This document shows, piece after piece, positions 22,511 to 34,470 of a stretch of 64,000 bases of DNA (its first letter is position 1; every line of letters starts with the position of its first letter). The translations under genes and the position numbers were made by a program. The stretch is from Diphasiastrum complanatum (lineage: Eukaryota; Streptophyta; Lycopodiopsida; Lycopodiales; Lycopodiaceae), in contig CM055093.1 in assembly GCA_029204225.1 (NCBI GenBank), positions 46,804,854-46,868,853 on the forward strand, read 5' to 3'. The notes under the pieces were generated by a model. The model searched no databases. It worked only from the letters and a program-made list of their open reading frames with translations, and was not told the origin of the DNA.

Positions 22511-23861
22511 AGCTGTTAGGGCCATTTTTGGCAGGGGTTTGGTCCAACCAAAACGTCCTAAAAAAGTCAAGGGGCACCAATACTGATGGTGGCTATGCCC
22601 TACGTGAGTAACGAAGGTCCTGCCACATCCAATCCTGGGGGCTTCCTCTGTTACCCCGTGCTCCCCAACCGATGAGAGTTTTCCAGGCTCTTAGAGATAC
22701 GGTTGCAAGGAGGGGTGCTAGTACTTTTGGTGCAATGATTCACTAGCTTCCTAGAATTATGGTTCCGCAAAAACTTCTGATCGCTAATGTCTCTTTCCCT
22801 AGTGAATTCGGCTTACAATTGGTAAAGATCTTACATGGGCTAGAAACCGATTTACTGTCTATGATGTGCTCGTGGGGTGCAAGTTATACGCACCGCTTTG
22901 TTTGCTAAGCGGCGGTATTTTCGCCGACCGTCAGGTCTAGGTATTTCGCTAGACAGTACCGACGGCGGGTGTGACTAGTGTGATGCTTTAACCAAGACGG
23001 TGTATTTCAACCGCAGATGGTGGACGGCCCGCTTTGGTGTTTCACAGAGGTTGGGTCCAATTAATACGCTTCATAATGACAAAAATCGTAAGAAACACTT
23101 CAAAAAACTTGATGATTTCTTATAGCCGTTTAATAAATCTAACTCAGCAAATATAAACTACCCAACCTACAATTCTCTCCGTACAACACATTCTAAATCA
23201 GTGCGAAACAAAATTTATTTACTTAACACTTTCCCTAAACAAGTTGGAAATAGGTAATCATCGTTCTAATTAGCCCTGCTACATCTGTTTATAAAATATT
23301 ACGATTTCGGACTAAATTTAAATTTGTGCTAAAAAATGATTCACTATAATGCACAATCGACCCATACTCTACGACAATCCATTCACTAGTTAGGTACTTG
23401 CAATTACTGAACTCAAGCAAACAACATTCTCATTGCAAGCAAGTGATTCTAAGTTCATACTACCGGTAAACCCACAAATTTGCATAGACCTGATCCCAAT
23501 GTCTACTTGTTCCAGGAAAGGATCACAATCATTTAGGTCCCGATAGGGACATGGCAAATGCGAAATTATTGAAATGATTAGGTCCTCATACAGTTACACA
23601 ATGCATTCTTAGTATCCTATCATTCATTCAATGAGCGAAAGCAGGTATAGACGTCAAGCACCCACATTCTAATTGAAAGCAAGTAAACACGAGAATAAAA
23701 ATTGATGTGAGGTAAACCCATACCTCAGTGTGAATATAGGTGACCGGAAATCGTTGAAGTACTAGTCATGAATGCCGCTTCTAAAACTCCAAGTTGCGTT
23801 TTGTTTGCCACTTGCTTTACACTCACAGATTGTTGGATTGTCTTGTGAATCAACGAATTAG

Positions 23862-24495
23862 CCTTGGAAAAAACCTCGTACTGGTTATTGTGAAGAGCTC
23901 ACGGGTTGTTGCAGACTGAGAGACATATTTCCAGACCATAGAGGGCTGTAATCAGACTATGAAAACGGTGACAGGTCTATGGCAAAGATCAGAGAGCGCA
24001 CTCAGCCATGACAACTGCAAAAACGGTAGCAGAGGCATAGAAAGAGGGAGGAGGGCTGACTGGCCGCAGACAGGCTGAGGCTGCACACAAGTCTGAACAA
24101 CGCAGGCAGACCAGGGAAATGGGCGGGTCCCAGGCAGTGATAACAGACTGTAAATGGGTTGTTGGCAGGTTGCAGTTAGCCTTGGAAAAACCCTCGTACT
24201 GGTTATTGTGAAGAGCTCACGGGTTGTTGCAAACTGAGAGACATATTTCCAGACCATAGAGGGCTGTAATCAAACTATGAAAACAATGACAGATCTATGG
24301 CAAAGATCAGAGATCGCACTCAGCCATGACAACTGCAAAAACGGTAGCAGAGGCATAGAAAGAGGGAGGAGGGTTGACTGGCCGCAGACAGGCTGAGGCT
24401 GCACACAAGTTTGAAAAATGCAGGCAGACCAGGGAAATGGGCGGGTCGCATGCAGTGATAACAGGCTGTAAATGGCTTGTTGGCAGGTCGCAGTT
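23862..24495. repeat. two-copy tandem duplication, 318-bp unit
   Basis: CCTTGGAAAAA starts at 23862 and again at 24180, and the two units are nearly identical through GGCAGGTTGCAGTTAG/GGCAGGTCGCAGTTAG. The minus strand is open through much of both units, but the encoded peptides are low-complexity Cys/Pro/Leu-rich and are probably not real. Confidence 0.9.
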
Positions 24496-26415
24496 AGGTA
24501 GGTAGGTCGCAGGTAGGCAGGCAGCCCACAGGTGGTCGCAAGTAGGCTGAAAAACAGCATGTCCGCAGGCAGGCAGGCAACCCACAGGTGGCCGCAGACA
24601 GGCAGGGCAGGCCGCAACGGGTCTGCTAGATCCAGAATAGTGGGTTCAGGGTCACAAAACAGATCTTATAATATGATTTTTACTAATATAGCCCTTAGAA
24701 GTCGCAATAGACTGCTAGCAAACCACAGATAGAGTGATGAGGCCTCTAACAGTCTGATATAGATTGCTTTTGATGCACTGGGGCATGGTAGATTCACCGA
24801 CAATGGGTCATGACTTTATAACTGACCCGCATAGCAGTGAAGGCTTCAAACTCAAGAAGGGTTGCTCAGAAAGTAATCATGCAAGAATTGAAGTGAACCA
24901 AGGACATGATCACATACATTCACAAACAAACAGGGACTAACCAATTCGAACACTTCTCATCAATCAACATGATATGACCACCTCCTCATGCTACACTCAA
25001 TCAACCAACACACATGAGTTTCACACACAATATGATATAAAAAAAAAACAGCAAGCTGGAAGACACGCCATCCTCTCGAATAATCAACTTTCATCACTCA
25101 CACAATGTAAGCACTTTGGTGAAACCCTGACATAACCAAGAAGGGCAAGCCTCCCAACATCCCACGAACAACTGGTATCAAACAATCCTTCCAACCACAA
25201 ACAATATATTTAATCAAAGAATTCGCCAACCACAAGCAATTCCTTACAAACAACTATCCTTCTTTCATAAAGATGAAAGCATACTAGTGAGGACCACACA
25301 ACCCTCAACCAAGAAGCAACTCATTTAGCAACCAACATTCAAGTGAACTAATTCTCTCAAGCAACCAACTAGCATGGGAACACTACAAAAGACAACTACA
25401 CTCCAAACCACTTCATGCTTAACCCAACAACTACAAGACAAGACAACAAGAATTACTAACACTATGCTCATCCAACTCTCAAACAAGGCAATGAAGCTCT
25501 CCATGCCACTCAAGACAATAAAGATCAAAAACTACTAATTTTCAACATGACTTTTAACTCTCAACATCCAACTTACACACACCCACAAATACAAAGAGTT
25601 GGCTCCTTTTTATAGGAAACCCCAAGTGTCCCCCTTCAAAATGAGGCTTTGCCAATTTTCATGCCCTTCAAGCCCTCTTTGCCATTTCTCCATTTGATAG
25701 TACACCTAGTGGCCTCCATAAGAGAGTGGGGGAGTGGTGCATTCAAGGCTCTCTTCCAAAACTAGCCAAGATGCCATTTTTATCAAAGGCTAGGGAGGCC
25801 ATTCAAGTTCCCCTTTTGTACACCCTAGAAGGCCAAAATGTCAATGGCTAGTGGGTGTACCTCCCAATTTTTTTAGCCTCCAAGGTGTTTTGGCATTTAA
25901 TATCCAAATTTTGGGTGAGGCCCTTTTTCAACCCCTATTTTTAGTAGGCGGCCTTCATTTTTTCTTTGGGTACCTTTGTTTTTGGCCATTCTTCGTTTTT
26001 TCAAGGGTCGTGCGCCTACTGCTAATTTGTCTGGATTTTTGGCCTGTTGGGTAACCACTTGGCCCGCACATTTAATTAATTGCCCGTAAATTGCCCAAAC
26101 TTTGCCGTTAGGGTTTCTGTGACTCCTTGACACTGAATTCATATTTTCCAGTCCCGTTTTTACTCGAAACTTTTCTTTCTCGGTTTTTTCTTCTGTGGTT
26201 GACTTTTTTGGCATTCATGACTAGGGCTCCCACGACAACACGGTTTCCCTCAAAAATACACTGAGTGATCATATATTAGTAAAAATGGACTTTGTACATG
26301 GTCAGATTTTAGCACGGTCATACCGGCTATTTTTTTTACAACTGGCCATTTTTTTGAAAAGCTGTAAAATATTTATCGGCCATTTCTAAGGCCGCAAAAT
26401 TTGCTCTAGCCTCAT

Positions 26416-26572
26416 TTAGGACGGGCTGGGACCCAATTCTAGGTGGACCGACACTTTTGGCTCGGTCTTACAAAACTTGACGGTAAATATTTTTGACGGT
26501 TTTTTTGAAAGTCAGTTTCTTATTTTTAAACTGTGTCTAGCCACTTTAGGACGGGCTGGGACCCAATTCTAA
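26416..26572. repeat. repeated block spaced 130 bp
   Basis: TTAGGACGGGCTGGGACCC followed by AATTCTA occurs at 26416 and 26546, each preceded by TCTAGCC. It suggests a 130-bp tandem duplication with strong divergence between the units. Confidence 0.7.
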
Positions 26573-27519
26573 GGCAAATTTGTGTCGATTTTTCTCTAAT
26601 AACCGGGTTTTACATGCCGATTTTTTCAATTATTGCAAACTTAAACTTCAATATTAGCCCGATTTTTCATGCGGAAATATCGGCTAACATTGGCGACTAC
26701 CACTGGGTAGTATGGTCCCCATATAGCGGACTCAGAGTCTCTGGTTTAGCAGACCAGGTCTTGGTGGTGGATCAAGTTTAGTGGGCTCAGCACCCTTGCT
26801 AGGTGATGCTAACCACAGTGAGTTGGTAGGATGTCTTCAACAGCTTCCTATCCAAAGGCCGTCGATTTAGCCCTTAGGATCCATCTGCAACCGGATTGGA
26901 TTTAACCACAGCATCTTTGAATAGTTTGGTGTCTTCATACCTGCAAAAACCCACCTGTGACCTAAATGGCAAATGCTCTCAATTCTATCAGATGTAAGAC
27001 GATGCCCACTTTCGGACCCATGCATGGAAGGATATGCAAATGCAAATCTCAGGATTGGAGATGGGATAATATGGATGCAAATCATCAGTATTGTATCTAA
27101 CACCATGTCATTGATGTGTGTGTGAATGCATACGCAATGAGGCTTTAGTGCCCCAACTCTAAAACCGGTCCAGACTGGTGATGATCAATTCTTTTTTTGT
27201 TTAGACATTCAACTTATACTCTCTAAGAACGAATTCACCAGGGAATAACCATCTAGTCTCTTCTCTGTACTGACTCTTCTCTCAAACCCTATATTTTGAC
27301 AGTAGTCCATGTAGGAGAACTTATTGTCCTAAGATCCAATACGCAAGATGCTAGGAAGTACTGGTTTTCCGCTAGTCTATGAAATTAATTAGGAAAATCG
27401 TCCTCACCTCTTATGGATGTGCGAGGCGTCACTCGTCCTCACAAATTGGTTCAAGATCTGATAGAGACGGTTGAAGTCTGTTTTTTTTTTCTCAGTCTTT
27501 TTTTCTCTCTCTTTTTCTG

Positions 27520-27550
<31 letters not shown>

Positions 27551-27634
27551 TTCTCTTCTGTGCCTTACCCATTGGGCGATGGAGTCACTCCCCACCCCAC
27601 TGCACTGTTTTTATTCCCACTTTTTCCTCTCTCA

Positions 27635-27650
27635 GCCCCCCCCTCAACTA
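27635..27650 (-). other. candidate polypurine tract of gypsy element B
   Basis: On the minus strand a G run (TTGAGGGGGGGGC) is followed by TGAGAGAGG. This is the expected arrangement of a plus-strand primer and 3' LTR start (about 27634), downstream of the last coding segment of gypsy B. The LTR itself could not be verified because no second copy is in the window. Confidence 0.45.
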
Positions 27651-27901
27651 TGTGTCTATACATTCATTTATGCCCATAGAAGTTAGCAAATGCCCAAATG
27701 CAGCTCAGAGTTTTTATAGAGATGCAATAAAGATGTACGCATAGAAACTGAGACTTGCAACAGATGCTCACCATACCGTGTCTAGTGTATGATGCATAAT
27801 AGTGAGGTGGGTGGTTACAGTGCATTCCTACACATTTCCGTCCGTTGGTTTTTCGACTCCCCAGTGTAATTGAGGTCCACTTCTGCCACATCCACAAGGG
27901 C

Positions 27902-28375
27902 TCAATCGGCACCTTCTAGGAACTTAAAATAAAACATCTCATTTAGGGTTTTGTGTTCCCTGGAAGTTCTGTCACGCATCCGCAAGTACAATGCTAGGTC
28001 CGCTCCTGACTCCATGGACTCATTGGGGTTGTACCACCATTTGGTAAGGTGAATCCTGGTGGGTTTAGTCTTAGCGCCCCAAGGTTGTAGTAACCAATTC
28101 TGCAGGCAGTAGGCATAGTGGCCGGCCAATCTAATGATATCATCTTTCTGGTGTGCAGCAATAACTGAGAACCTACATAAGCTCTCGTAGGAATCTTTGT
28201 AGTTTTCAAAACTATCTGGGATGAGTGGCCATGTGAATTTGAGGGCGAAACTTGTGGATGGTCGTAGCTCAAAAACCTGGATACCTAGCGAAAACTCCAT
28301 GGGCAGTAGATATAAGCTGTAAGCATCAAAATTTTTGTAGAACAGACTGTCCGACAAAATTTCCTTGCAGTGCAC
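27902..28375 (-). pseudogene. last ORF of gypsy element B (unknown)
   Basis: An open frame of 157 residues on the minus strand with protein-like composition (SYESLCRFSVIAAHQKDD, HYAYCLQNWLLQPWG). I do not recognise a domain. It lies downstream of a coiled coil and upstream of a polypurine tract, the same place as the C-terminal module in gypsy A and the copy at 46.4-47.3 kb. Similarity to those is weak by eye, so the link is by position rather than clear homology. Confidence 0.5.
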
Positions 28376-28441
28376 AGGGTAAGCGGGTAAAGGCTTGCGA
28401 CAACTCTGAGGCCTGATTGGTCCTCTTGCAGCTTCTTTTCT

Positions 28442-28741
28442 CTAATACTCATGTAACTGCCTAGCTAGCATGGCTACGGTAGTTTTGGTTGCAGTTAGTT
28501 CCACCTTGGTATTGGCTAGGATCTTTTCCTGCCCTTTATACCCCTCCCTATGGCTAATATGCCGTCTTTCACTAGCCTCTTTGAGGTCATTGTACTTCTG
28601 TTTTCAAGTATCTCGCTCCTTATTGGTGTTAACCAGCTCGTTAGTGGCTCTAATTCGTAGGTTCTTTTGTTTCTTCAATTCTTCTTTCAGACGTTGTATT
28701 TCTATGTCGGTCCTCTGTCCTTCCTTCAGTACGAACCTCAT
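28442..28741 (-). pseudogene. coiled-coil segment of gypsy element B
   Basis: The minus strand encodes about 100 residues rich in Lys, Glu, Gln and Leu (EIQRLKEELKKQKNLRIRAT, then KILANTKVELTATKTTVAML). One TGA interrupts it near 28605. Heptad-like spacing indicates a coiled coil. It sits between the extra RNase H and the last ORF, paralleling the coiled coil at 2339-2686 in gypsy A. Confidence 0.6.
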
Positions 28742-28948
28742 CAGTTTTCTATGGCGTTGCTCGGACTTATACTACTCTGTGGGTCTTCTATTCTCTTTTT
28801 AGCAGTGAATTCCATCACCTGTGTTTTAGCATTTATATACATGAATATACAATGTGTTGAATGTACAAAAAATCTTTAAGTTGTACACCCCTCTCCCCTT
28901 CTGTGTGTATCTATCAGGTTTATGCTAGGGCAGGGTTTTACTACGTAC

Positions 28949-29602
28949 TTAGGCCGTGTGCATTAACCCATGGGTTATGCTACTATGGTGTGACCTAAAA
29001 CAGTTAACTGATGTAATTGGACTAGGAGTTGGGAATTCTCTAAACCTACTTTGGTTTATCAGACTTCTGATCCACCGAACTCCATACCATGCTTGGGCTT
29101 TTAGGATTGTCCATAGCTCCGCAGCAATGATTATGGACGAAATGACTACTCTACCTGGCTTGCATTGCCAGTAATGATCATGGTTGTAGGCTACCGCAGC
29201 TAGACTATCAGCACGTTGGTTCTGTGCTCGTGGAATATGCATCGATTCGATGTGGGAAAAATCTCTAGTGTATTCGTTGATGGCAATTGCATAGGCCTGT
29301 AAGATCCTGCTTTTGAGTCGGTATACGTCAGTCATACCTCGGATTAGGAGTTGTGAATCCCCCATAATTTGAAGGTTGCCTATAGTTTGTGCAACTCGCA
29401 TGGTCATTTGCAGACCGATTAGAAGGGCTTTGTATTCGGCAGTGTTGTTCGTGAATCCTTTCCGTAATAGGACTCCTATACTGGCTAGTTTAGTCCCATT
29501 GGAATTCTGCAATACTGCTCCTATGGCACCTTCTCTATTCGAATGTCTGCAGGCTCCGTCTACCTTCAACGTATATGTCCCAAGTTCCTGGGTGAGTTCC
29601 AT
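28949..29602 (-). CDS. second, archaeal-type RNase H domain of gypsy B
   Basis: An open frame of 217 residues whose first about 145 form an RNase H fold. The catalytic acids are visible in order: Asp in LKVDGACRHS, Glu in TNNTAEYKALLIGLQ, Asp in IMGDSQLLIRG, and Asp in NQRADSLAAVA. The NTAEYKAL and GDSQLL motifs are typical of the 'archaeal' RNase HI (RVT_3-like) added to Tat-type gypsy elements, distinct from the gypsy RNase H next to RT. Here it lies downstream of integrase. The frame is open and all four acids are present. Beyond about residue 150 the sequence looks frameshifted. Confidence 0.8.
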   Translation of the reverse strand: MELTQELGTYTLKVDGACRHSNREGAIGAVLQNSNGTKLASIGVLLRKGFTNNTAEYKALLIGLQMTMRVAQTIGNLQIMGDSQLLIRGMTDVYRLKSRILQAYAIAINEYTRDFSHIESMHIPRAQNQRADSLAAVAYNHDHYWQCKPGRVVISSIIIAAELWTILKAQAWYGVRWIRSLINQSRFREFPTPSPITSVNCFRSHHSSITHGLMHTA

Positions 29603-29637
29603 ATCCCAACAATAATCTTTTTGTATTTTTCTTGATT

Positions 29638-29781
29638 TTATGAATTTTTGTGCTGGTTTTTTGCACCCTTCCGTTCACCGTATATGTACAAGGTCACTAG
29701 GGCTACTTTTGATTCTCTGAGTGTTCCCAGTATTCGTGATGCTTCTAGGTCGATCACTTCGATACCTGAAAAGGCGAACAT
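29638..29781 (-). CDS. small ORF between integrase and second RNase H
   Basis: An ATG-started frame of 47 residues (MFAFSGIEVIDLEASRIL, then VALVTLYIYGERKG) lies between the integrase stop and the second RNase H. It may be the remains of a linker joining the two domains or a separate peptide. No family recognised. Confidence 0.35.
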   Translation of the reverse strand: MFAFSGIEVIDLEASRILGTLRESKVALVTLYIYGERKGAKNQHKNS

Positions 29782-29822
29782 GAAAAGGTGTTACATACTA
29801 TACAGGTGACTTCGGCTTCTCT

Positions 29823-30950
29823 TTAACTACGGTAAGCTTTTATCTTGTTTATGTTGGTTCGATGCTTAAAAATATCACCGTTCAACTCGGCTAGCTTAAC
29901 CGTGTTATTTTCATACAGTTTCACTATTACATATGGAGCGTTCCAGCATGGCCTTAACTTTTGAGGCATCAGCTCGTGTCTAGTGTCGTAGAACAACACT
30001 AACTGCCCTTGCCTGAACTGGTAATCGCGCATGTTCCTATCATGAATCTTCTTTATGCATCTTTTGTGGGTTTCTTGGTGATTTAGGGCAGCTATTTGGT
30101 GCTCGTCCGAGTCTTGTAAAGTGTCCAGTCGGTGCTGTATTGATTCTTTCTCTCCTAGGTCATGCTTCATGGCAAACCGCAAGGATGGGAGCTCTATTTC
30201 TATTGGCAGTACACATTCTTGGCCATACACTAGAAAAAAGGACGTGTGGTTGGTACTGGTCTTATAGGTGGCATTATATGCCCACAATGCTGAATACAAT
30301 TTTTTGTCCCAATCCCTCTGTCGGTCTGATACGGTTTTCCTTAGGATTCCTACCAGTTGTTTGTTCGTGCTTTCAGGTTGATCGTTGGCTTGCGGGTGGT
30401 AGGGTGTGCTTTTCCGGTGCTTGATCGTCAACTGATCGGTCAAAGCCTTGATAGTTTTGTTTAGGAAATGGGTACCCCTGTCAGAGATGAGTTCTCTAGG
30501 TGTACCGAACCAGCCTATCACCTGTTCTAGTAAGAACCAGGCGGTTTCTTTTGCATTGTCTTTGGCCACAGCCCGTGCCTCGCCCCACTTTGTGAAATAG
30601 TCAGTGGCCACTAAGATATAATGTTTCCGGCTAGATGAAGCTGGGTGTATTGGGCCAACGAAGTCGATGCCCCATTTTTCAAAGGGGAGACATGCCTGTA
30701 TTGGAACTAACGATCACACCCTATTATTCATCTTGTCAACTCGTTGACAGGTGTCGCAGTTTCGAGCATGTAAATGAGCATCTTGAAATAGTGTCGGCCA
30801 CCAGTAACCCGCCCTCAGAATTTTCTGCCCTGTGAGTTGGCCAACAAAGTGGCCCCCAGAGACAGAATCGTGACACTCCTCTAGTATAAATTTGGCTTCT
30901 TCAGGAGTGATGCATCTTCGATACAACCCTTCTACACCTCGTCTGTACAA
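29823..30950 (-). pseudogene. integrase of gypsy element B
   Basis: The N-terminal zinc region (ILEECHDSVSGGHFVGQLTG, then RNCDTCQRVDKMNNR) is followed in a shifted frame by an open 262-residue core. Catalytic residues are visible: Asp in ATDYFTKWGEARA, Asp in ISDRGTHFLN, and Glu in NDQPESTNKQL. The C-terminal region (QGQLVLFYDTRHELMPQKL, then WNAPYVIVKLYE) is a GPY/F-like module. A gap near 30620-30710 separates the pieces. The core is better preserved than in gypsy A. Confidence 0.88.
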
Positions 30951-31161
30951 TGTGCCCCCTATTAAGACGAACTTTAGGGCTTGTAGACGTAGCTTTCATT
31001 TTTCTGGAATCTTCATACTGCTAGTGTGAATAGGTAGGTTGCTAAAGCTGTATACCACTCAGGAATTGTGTCAATGTCTACCCTCAAAAGTTCTCTTAAG
31101 TGATCATTCTCCCACTCATCGTCTGTCTCAATAACCCCTCCCAGCTCGCAAATACAATGGT

Positions 31162-32350
31162 TTAACCCCTGCAGTTTAGGCGGCTTGCTTTGGAGGTGTA
31201 ATCAAACTCCTGAAAGGAGATTATCCACTTCATTAAGCGCTCAGGAGGTTCTAGTTTATTCATCATCAAGGTGACTGCAGTACTCTTGGTAAAGAAAGTC
31301 ACTTTCCGATGCAATAGGTGATGCCTTGGTTTGGCGGCAGCGTAAGCTATCCCCAAACAAATTTCAGCCTTACTATAATTAAGTTCGGCTTTGTTTAATT
31401 TTCTCCCTATAAAAATAATAGGGTGATATTTTTTGTCCCAAATCTAGGCTAGGCAACAGTTTATGCATGTGTCCGTGGTGCTCGTGAAAACGAAGAACTC
31501 CCTGTCGTACATAGGTGGTTTCAATATTGGAGTGTTAGCCAAAGCTACTTTTAATTCCTGAAAAATCTTCTCACATGCCTCGTCCCAGGTCCACTCCACG
31601 TTGGTTTTCAGTAAGCCAGTCATCTGGTAAGTACGCGTGGCGTAGGCCATCACATATCTTTTGTAATAACCGCTCGAGCCGAAGAAGGTCTGAAGTTGGG
31701 ACACCGTAGTTGGTGCCATCATGGCTAGGAGCATAGCTATTTTTTCTGGATCAGTTGCCATGCCGTACTTGCTAATGACATGTCCTAACAATACCCCATA
31801 AGGAGCTCCGAATAGGCACTTGCTAGCATTCAAAGCTATACAGGTTGTTGCGCACTTCTGCAAACACTTCTCTAGCATGGTAAGATGTTCTGTGACAGTG
31901 GTGTCCCACAGAGGTCATCTATAAAATTTTTGAGATTTTCGTCTAAGATATCCTCGAAGTGCTTGTTCATAAACCTCTGATAGGTTCCAGGGGCATTAGT
32001 CAACCCAAAGGGCATGACGTGGTAAGTGAAACCCCAAACGTGGTTGTGAAGGTGGTCTTCAATTTATCCTCTTCTGCTATGGCTATCTGATTATAGCCTG
32101 CGATACAGTCCATGAAAGAGTACTGATCTCTTCCTACCATTTTTTCTAAGACTTGCTCTATGAACGACAATGGGTAGTAGTCCTTCTTAGTCTGTTTGTT
32201 CAACCTCTTATAATCCACACATACACAAATGCATGTAGAGTTCTTCTTGGTGCGAGGTACTATTGGGGAGCACCACTCGGTGTTCTCTATTGGAAATATC
32301 AGACCGACATTTTGAAGTCTCTCGAGTTCAGTGTATAATCCTTCCTTTAG
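31162..32350 (-). pseudogene. reverse transcriptase-RNase H of gypsy element B
   Basis: RT motifs in order: MDYKRLNKQTKKDYYPLSFI, YSFMDCIAGYNQIAIAEED, a frame break after FTTTFGVSL, then the active site as NLKNFIDDLCG (near 31920). After that come LLGHVISKYGMATDPEKI and FFGSSGYYKRYV. RNase H remnants follow (FVFTSTTDTCINCCLA, KAEICLGIAYAAAK). Multiple frameshifts. Order and motif style match Tat-like gypsy pol. Confidence 0.88.
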
Positions 32351-32377
32351 GTGGTAGGGTAGCCGACGTTGTTTTTG

Positions 32378-32962
32378 TCATATAGATTTGGCTCCCTCCT
32401 TCAGTGGTATCGTATGAGTCACTAGATCGGGTGAAATCCCCTTCAAATCTGAGTAGTCCCAGGCAAAAATATGCTGGTACTTTCTACACAGCCGTTCGTA
32501 TTCTTCTTTTTCTCCAATGCCTAGGGAAGCACCTATTTTGATGTTCTTGGGCTCTTCTAGGGTTCCTAGGTTTATCAGGCAAATATCGGCGTCTCGAACT
32601 TTGGGAGGCCGCTCTTCTGGAGTGTTCCACTCTATGTCCAATACTGATCTCAGGTCTGGTTCATCTTCACTCGTAGTGGACTCATCATCGTCCTCACTAC
32701 TCGTGACCTCCTCCCACTCAGATGAAGGTATGGGTGCTCTCTCTGATTGAGGCACCTCGGGATAGCCGTCAACTATGGTACGTTCTCTACCCCTTCCAAA
32801 AATTAGTACTCCTGCGGGGATGTTGACTATGCAGTTGCTAAGCCTGAGCCATGGCCGTCCTAGCAATATAGAGTACCCCCGGTTCCCGGCGTACATCCTC
32901 ATGACGTAAAAGTCCACTTGAATGGTCTTGTTAGCCACGGTAATGGGTGTGAGAGATTTCAA
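32378..32962 (-). pseudogene. protease C-terminus and linker of gypsy element B
   Basis: An open frame of 194 residues begins within the protease: YSILLGRPWLRLSNCIVNIP is the plant gypsy protease end motif. An acidic linker (SSEDDDESTTSEDEPDL) and the pre-RT segment (CRKYQHIFAWDYSDLKGISP) follow. The catalytic DTG is absent, because the element is cut at about 32966 where unrelated plus-strand LTR-like sequence begins. Confidence 0.8.
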
Positions 32963-32966
32963 CTAG

Positions 32967-33599
32967 TTTAGTCTAGTTTAGTCACATTTTGGTAAATTGT
33001 CAATAAGAGGCCAAAACTCATTTTAGACTTAGAGATAAACTTTTTGAAGTTATATTAGTTTAAAATACATTCAATAAACACTTTTGGAAAGTGTGGGAAA
33101 GTTGGTAGTCGAGTTTGAGAGAGATTCAAATTTGAACTTTGGGTACATTGAATCTAGACCCAAAAGTAGTAGGGTTTACATTTTAGAGGGAAAGCCAAGT
33201 GGCCAAATAGGGTTTGGAAACTCTATAAAAGGATGTAACTTGTGGAGAGACACATCTTCTCTCTTCTCTCTCTCATTTCATCATTATATATGGTTCTCTT
33301 TGGGTTCTACTACTCATTGGTGCACTATCTTGGTGTTATCTTGCAATCTTGTGTGTAGAATGATCATTTATTGCTATTTTCGATTCCACACGTGTGAAAT
33401 ATAGTAGGGTACTGTAATTTTACGGACAACAAACATATTTTATGTTTTGGTTCATGTTTGATCAATATCTCTTAGAGTTTGCATCTCATTTTGTATGTAG
33501 ATGTTGATTTTTCTACATTGGCAGGATTGTTGGTTTGCTCCTTATTGTAACCAAAGATTTGGGACTTGGATTGGATCTTGAATGATCTGAAATCCCTCA
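32967..33599 (+). repeat. probable 5' LTR of a copia element
   Basis: The sequence up to AATCCCTCA is followed by a canonical primer-binding site TGGTATCAGAGC at 33603, so an LTR must end at about 33599. It has a TATA-like CTATAAAA near 33220 and a CT-rich stretch after it. The start is placed only by the break in gypsy B and is uncertain. Confidence 0.6.
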
Positions 33600-33602
33600 C
33601 AA

Positions 33603-34206
33603 TGGTATCAGAGCTCTTGTGTTTCAGGTTATAAAAGGATCAGCCATCTTTAGCAAGGATTTTGGAGGAGTTACCAATGCTAGAGCATGCTAGATTGATC
33701 TCTACTCAAAAATCAGCATTTTTGCATGTGTAGAATTGATCTTTTGTAGGTCAAAACTCAATATAGGGTTATATACTTGATCAATTCCGATTTCACACTT
33801 GGTTTACTGGATTTAGATGATTTTCTGGTGCATTAGGAAGGTCTCATTGGAGTCTACAAAAAGATATACCAAGTTTCTGGAAATTGCATGTAGAATTTGA
33901 GATATTCAATTTTTTGTGATTTTGTCAAAATCCTAATTTTGATTGGATCTCTAGTTTGTGAGGTTACTGAACTTCATTTGAGTCTGTTTCAGTCTTAGTA
34001 AGTGGCAAGAATCATTAGATTGAGGATAGATCATAGGTTGATCAAGATTTCACTATTCTATGTGTTGATTTTCTAGTTAGAAGTGCTAGAAGAGATTTGA
34101 GAGGTTCCATATCTTTGTGATTTCTTCTTGAGTTCATTTGTTGACATTCAAGAGAGTGCTTTGTGCATTAGAACAGGTTTAAAGAAGAAGATCAGGTCAC
34201 TTCAAC
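33603..34206 (+). other. primer-binding site and leader of truncated copia element
   Basis: TGGTATCAGAGC at 33603 marks the start of reverse transcription. The following 600 bases are an untranslated leader with no open frame before the gag start at 34207. Confidence 0.7.
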
Positions 34207-34470
34207 ATGGCTACAAGTGGTGGATTTATGTTGGAGAGCAATGATAGGCTTACCTCAATCAACTATTCTACTTGGAAGGTGAGGATGGAGTCCTTATTGG
34301 AGATGAATGAGTTGATGGAGATTGTTGAAGGTGTGGAGGAGATACCTCAAGCACCTCAAGATCAAGTGAGGTATGACAAGAGAGCAAATAAAGCTCTACA
34401 CATGATTAAGATGAATGTTACCAATGAACTTCTCAAGGAAGTTGGTAAGTGCACATCATCTTTGGAGGCT
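34207..34470 (+). pseudogene. truncated copia gag
   Basis: An ATG-started frame reads MATSGGFMLESNDRLTSINY, then STWKVRMESLLEMNELMEIV. The N-Y-S-T-W-K-V-R-M block is the start of plant copia gag. It continues for about 88 residues to TSSLEAC, where a second LTR begins inside the frame (34471). The rest of the element is missing. Confidence 0.8.

Larger units (their letters stand above)
22511..27633. other. about 5.1 kb of repeats without recognisable coding
   Basis: No retroelement protein motif or gene is recognisable. The block starts TGTTAGGGCC directly after a broken copia RNase H, so its left edge may be an LTR start, but I found no matching end. It contains a 318-bp tandem duplication (23862-24495), GCAGGCAGG-type short repeats (24496-24620), an A/C-rich stretch (24900-25600), a 130-bp-spaced repeat (26416, 26546) and a long T-rich tract (27478-27545). 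The right part may be the LTR of gypsy element B. Confidence 0.45.

Noticed and set aside
23952-24617. Minus-strand open frames over the 318-bp duplication
   Set aside because: The two frames are copies of the same duplicated DNA and encode low-complexity Leu/Pro/Cys peptides. No start context or domain.
27478-27545. Poly-T tract as a LINE/SINE tail
   Set aside because: No LINE ORF, SINE promoter boxes or target duplication were seen next to it. It is treated as simple low-complexity sequence.
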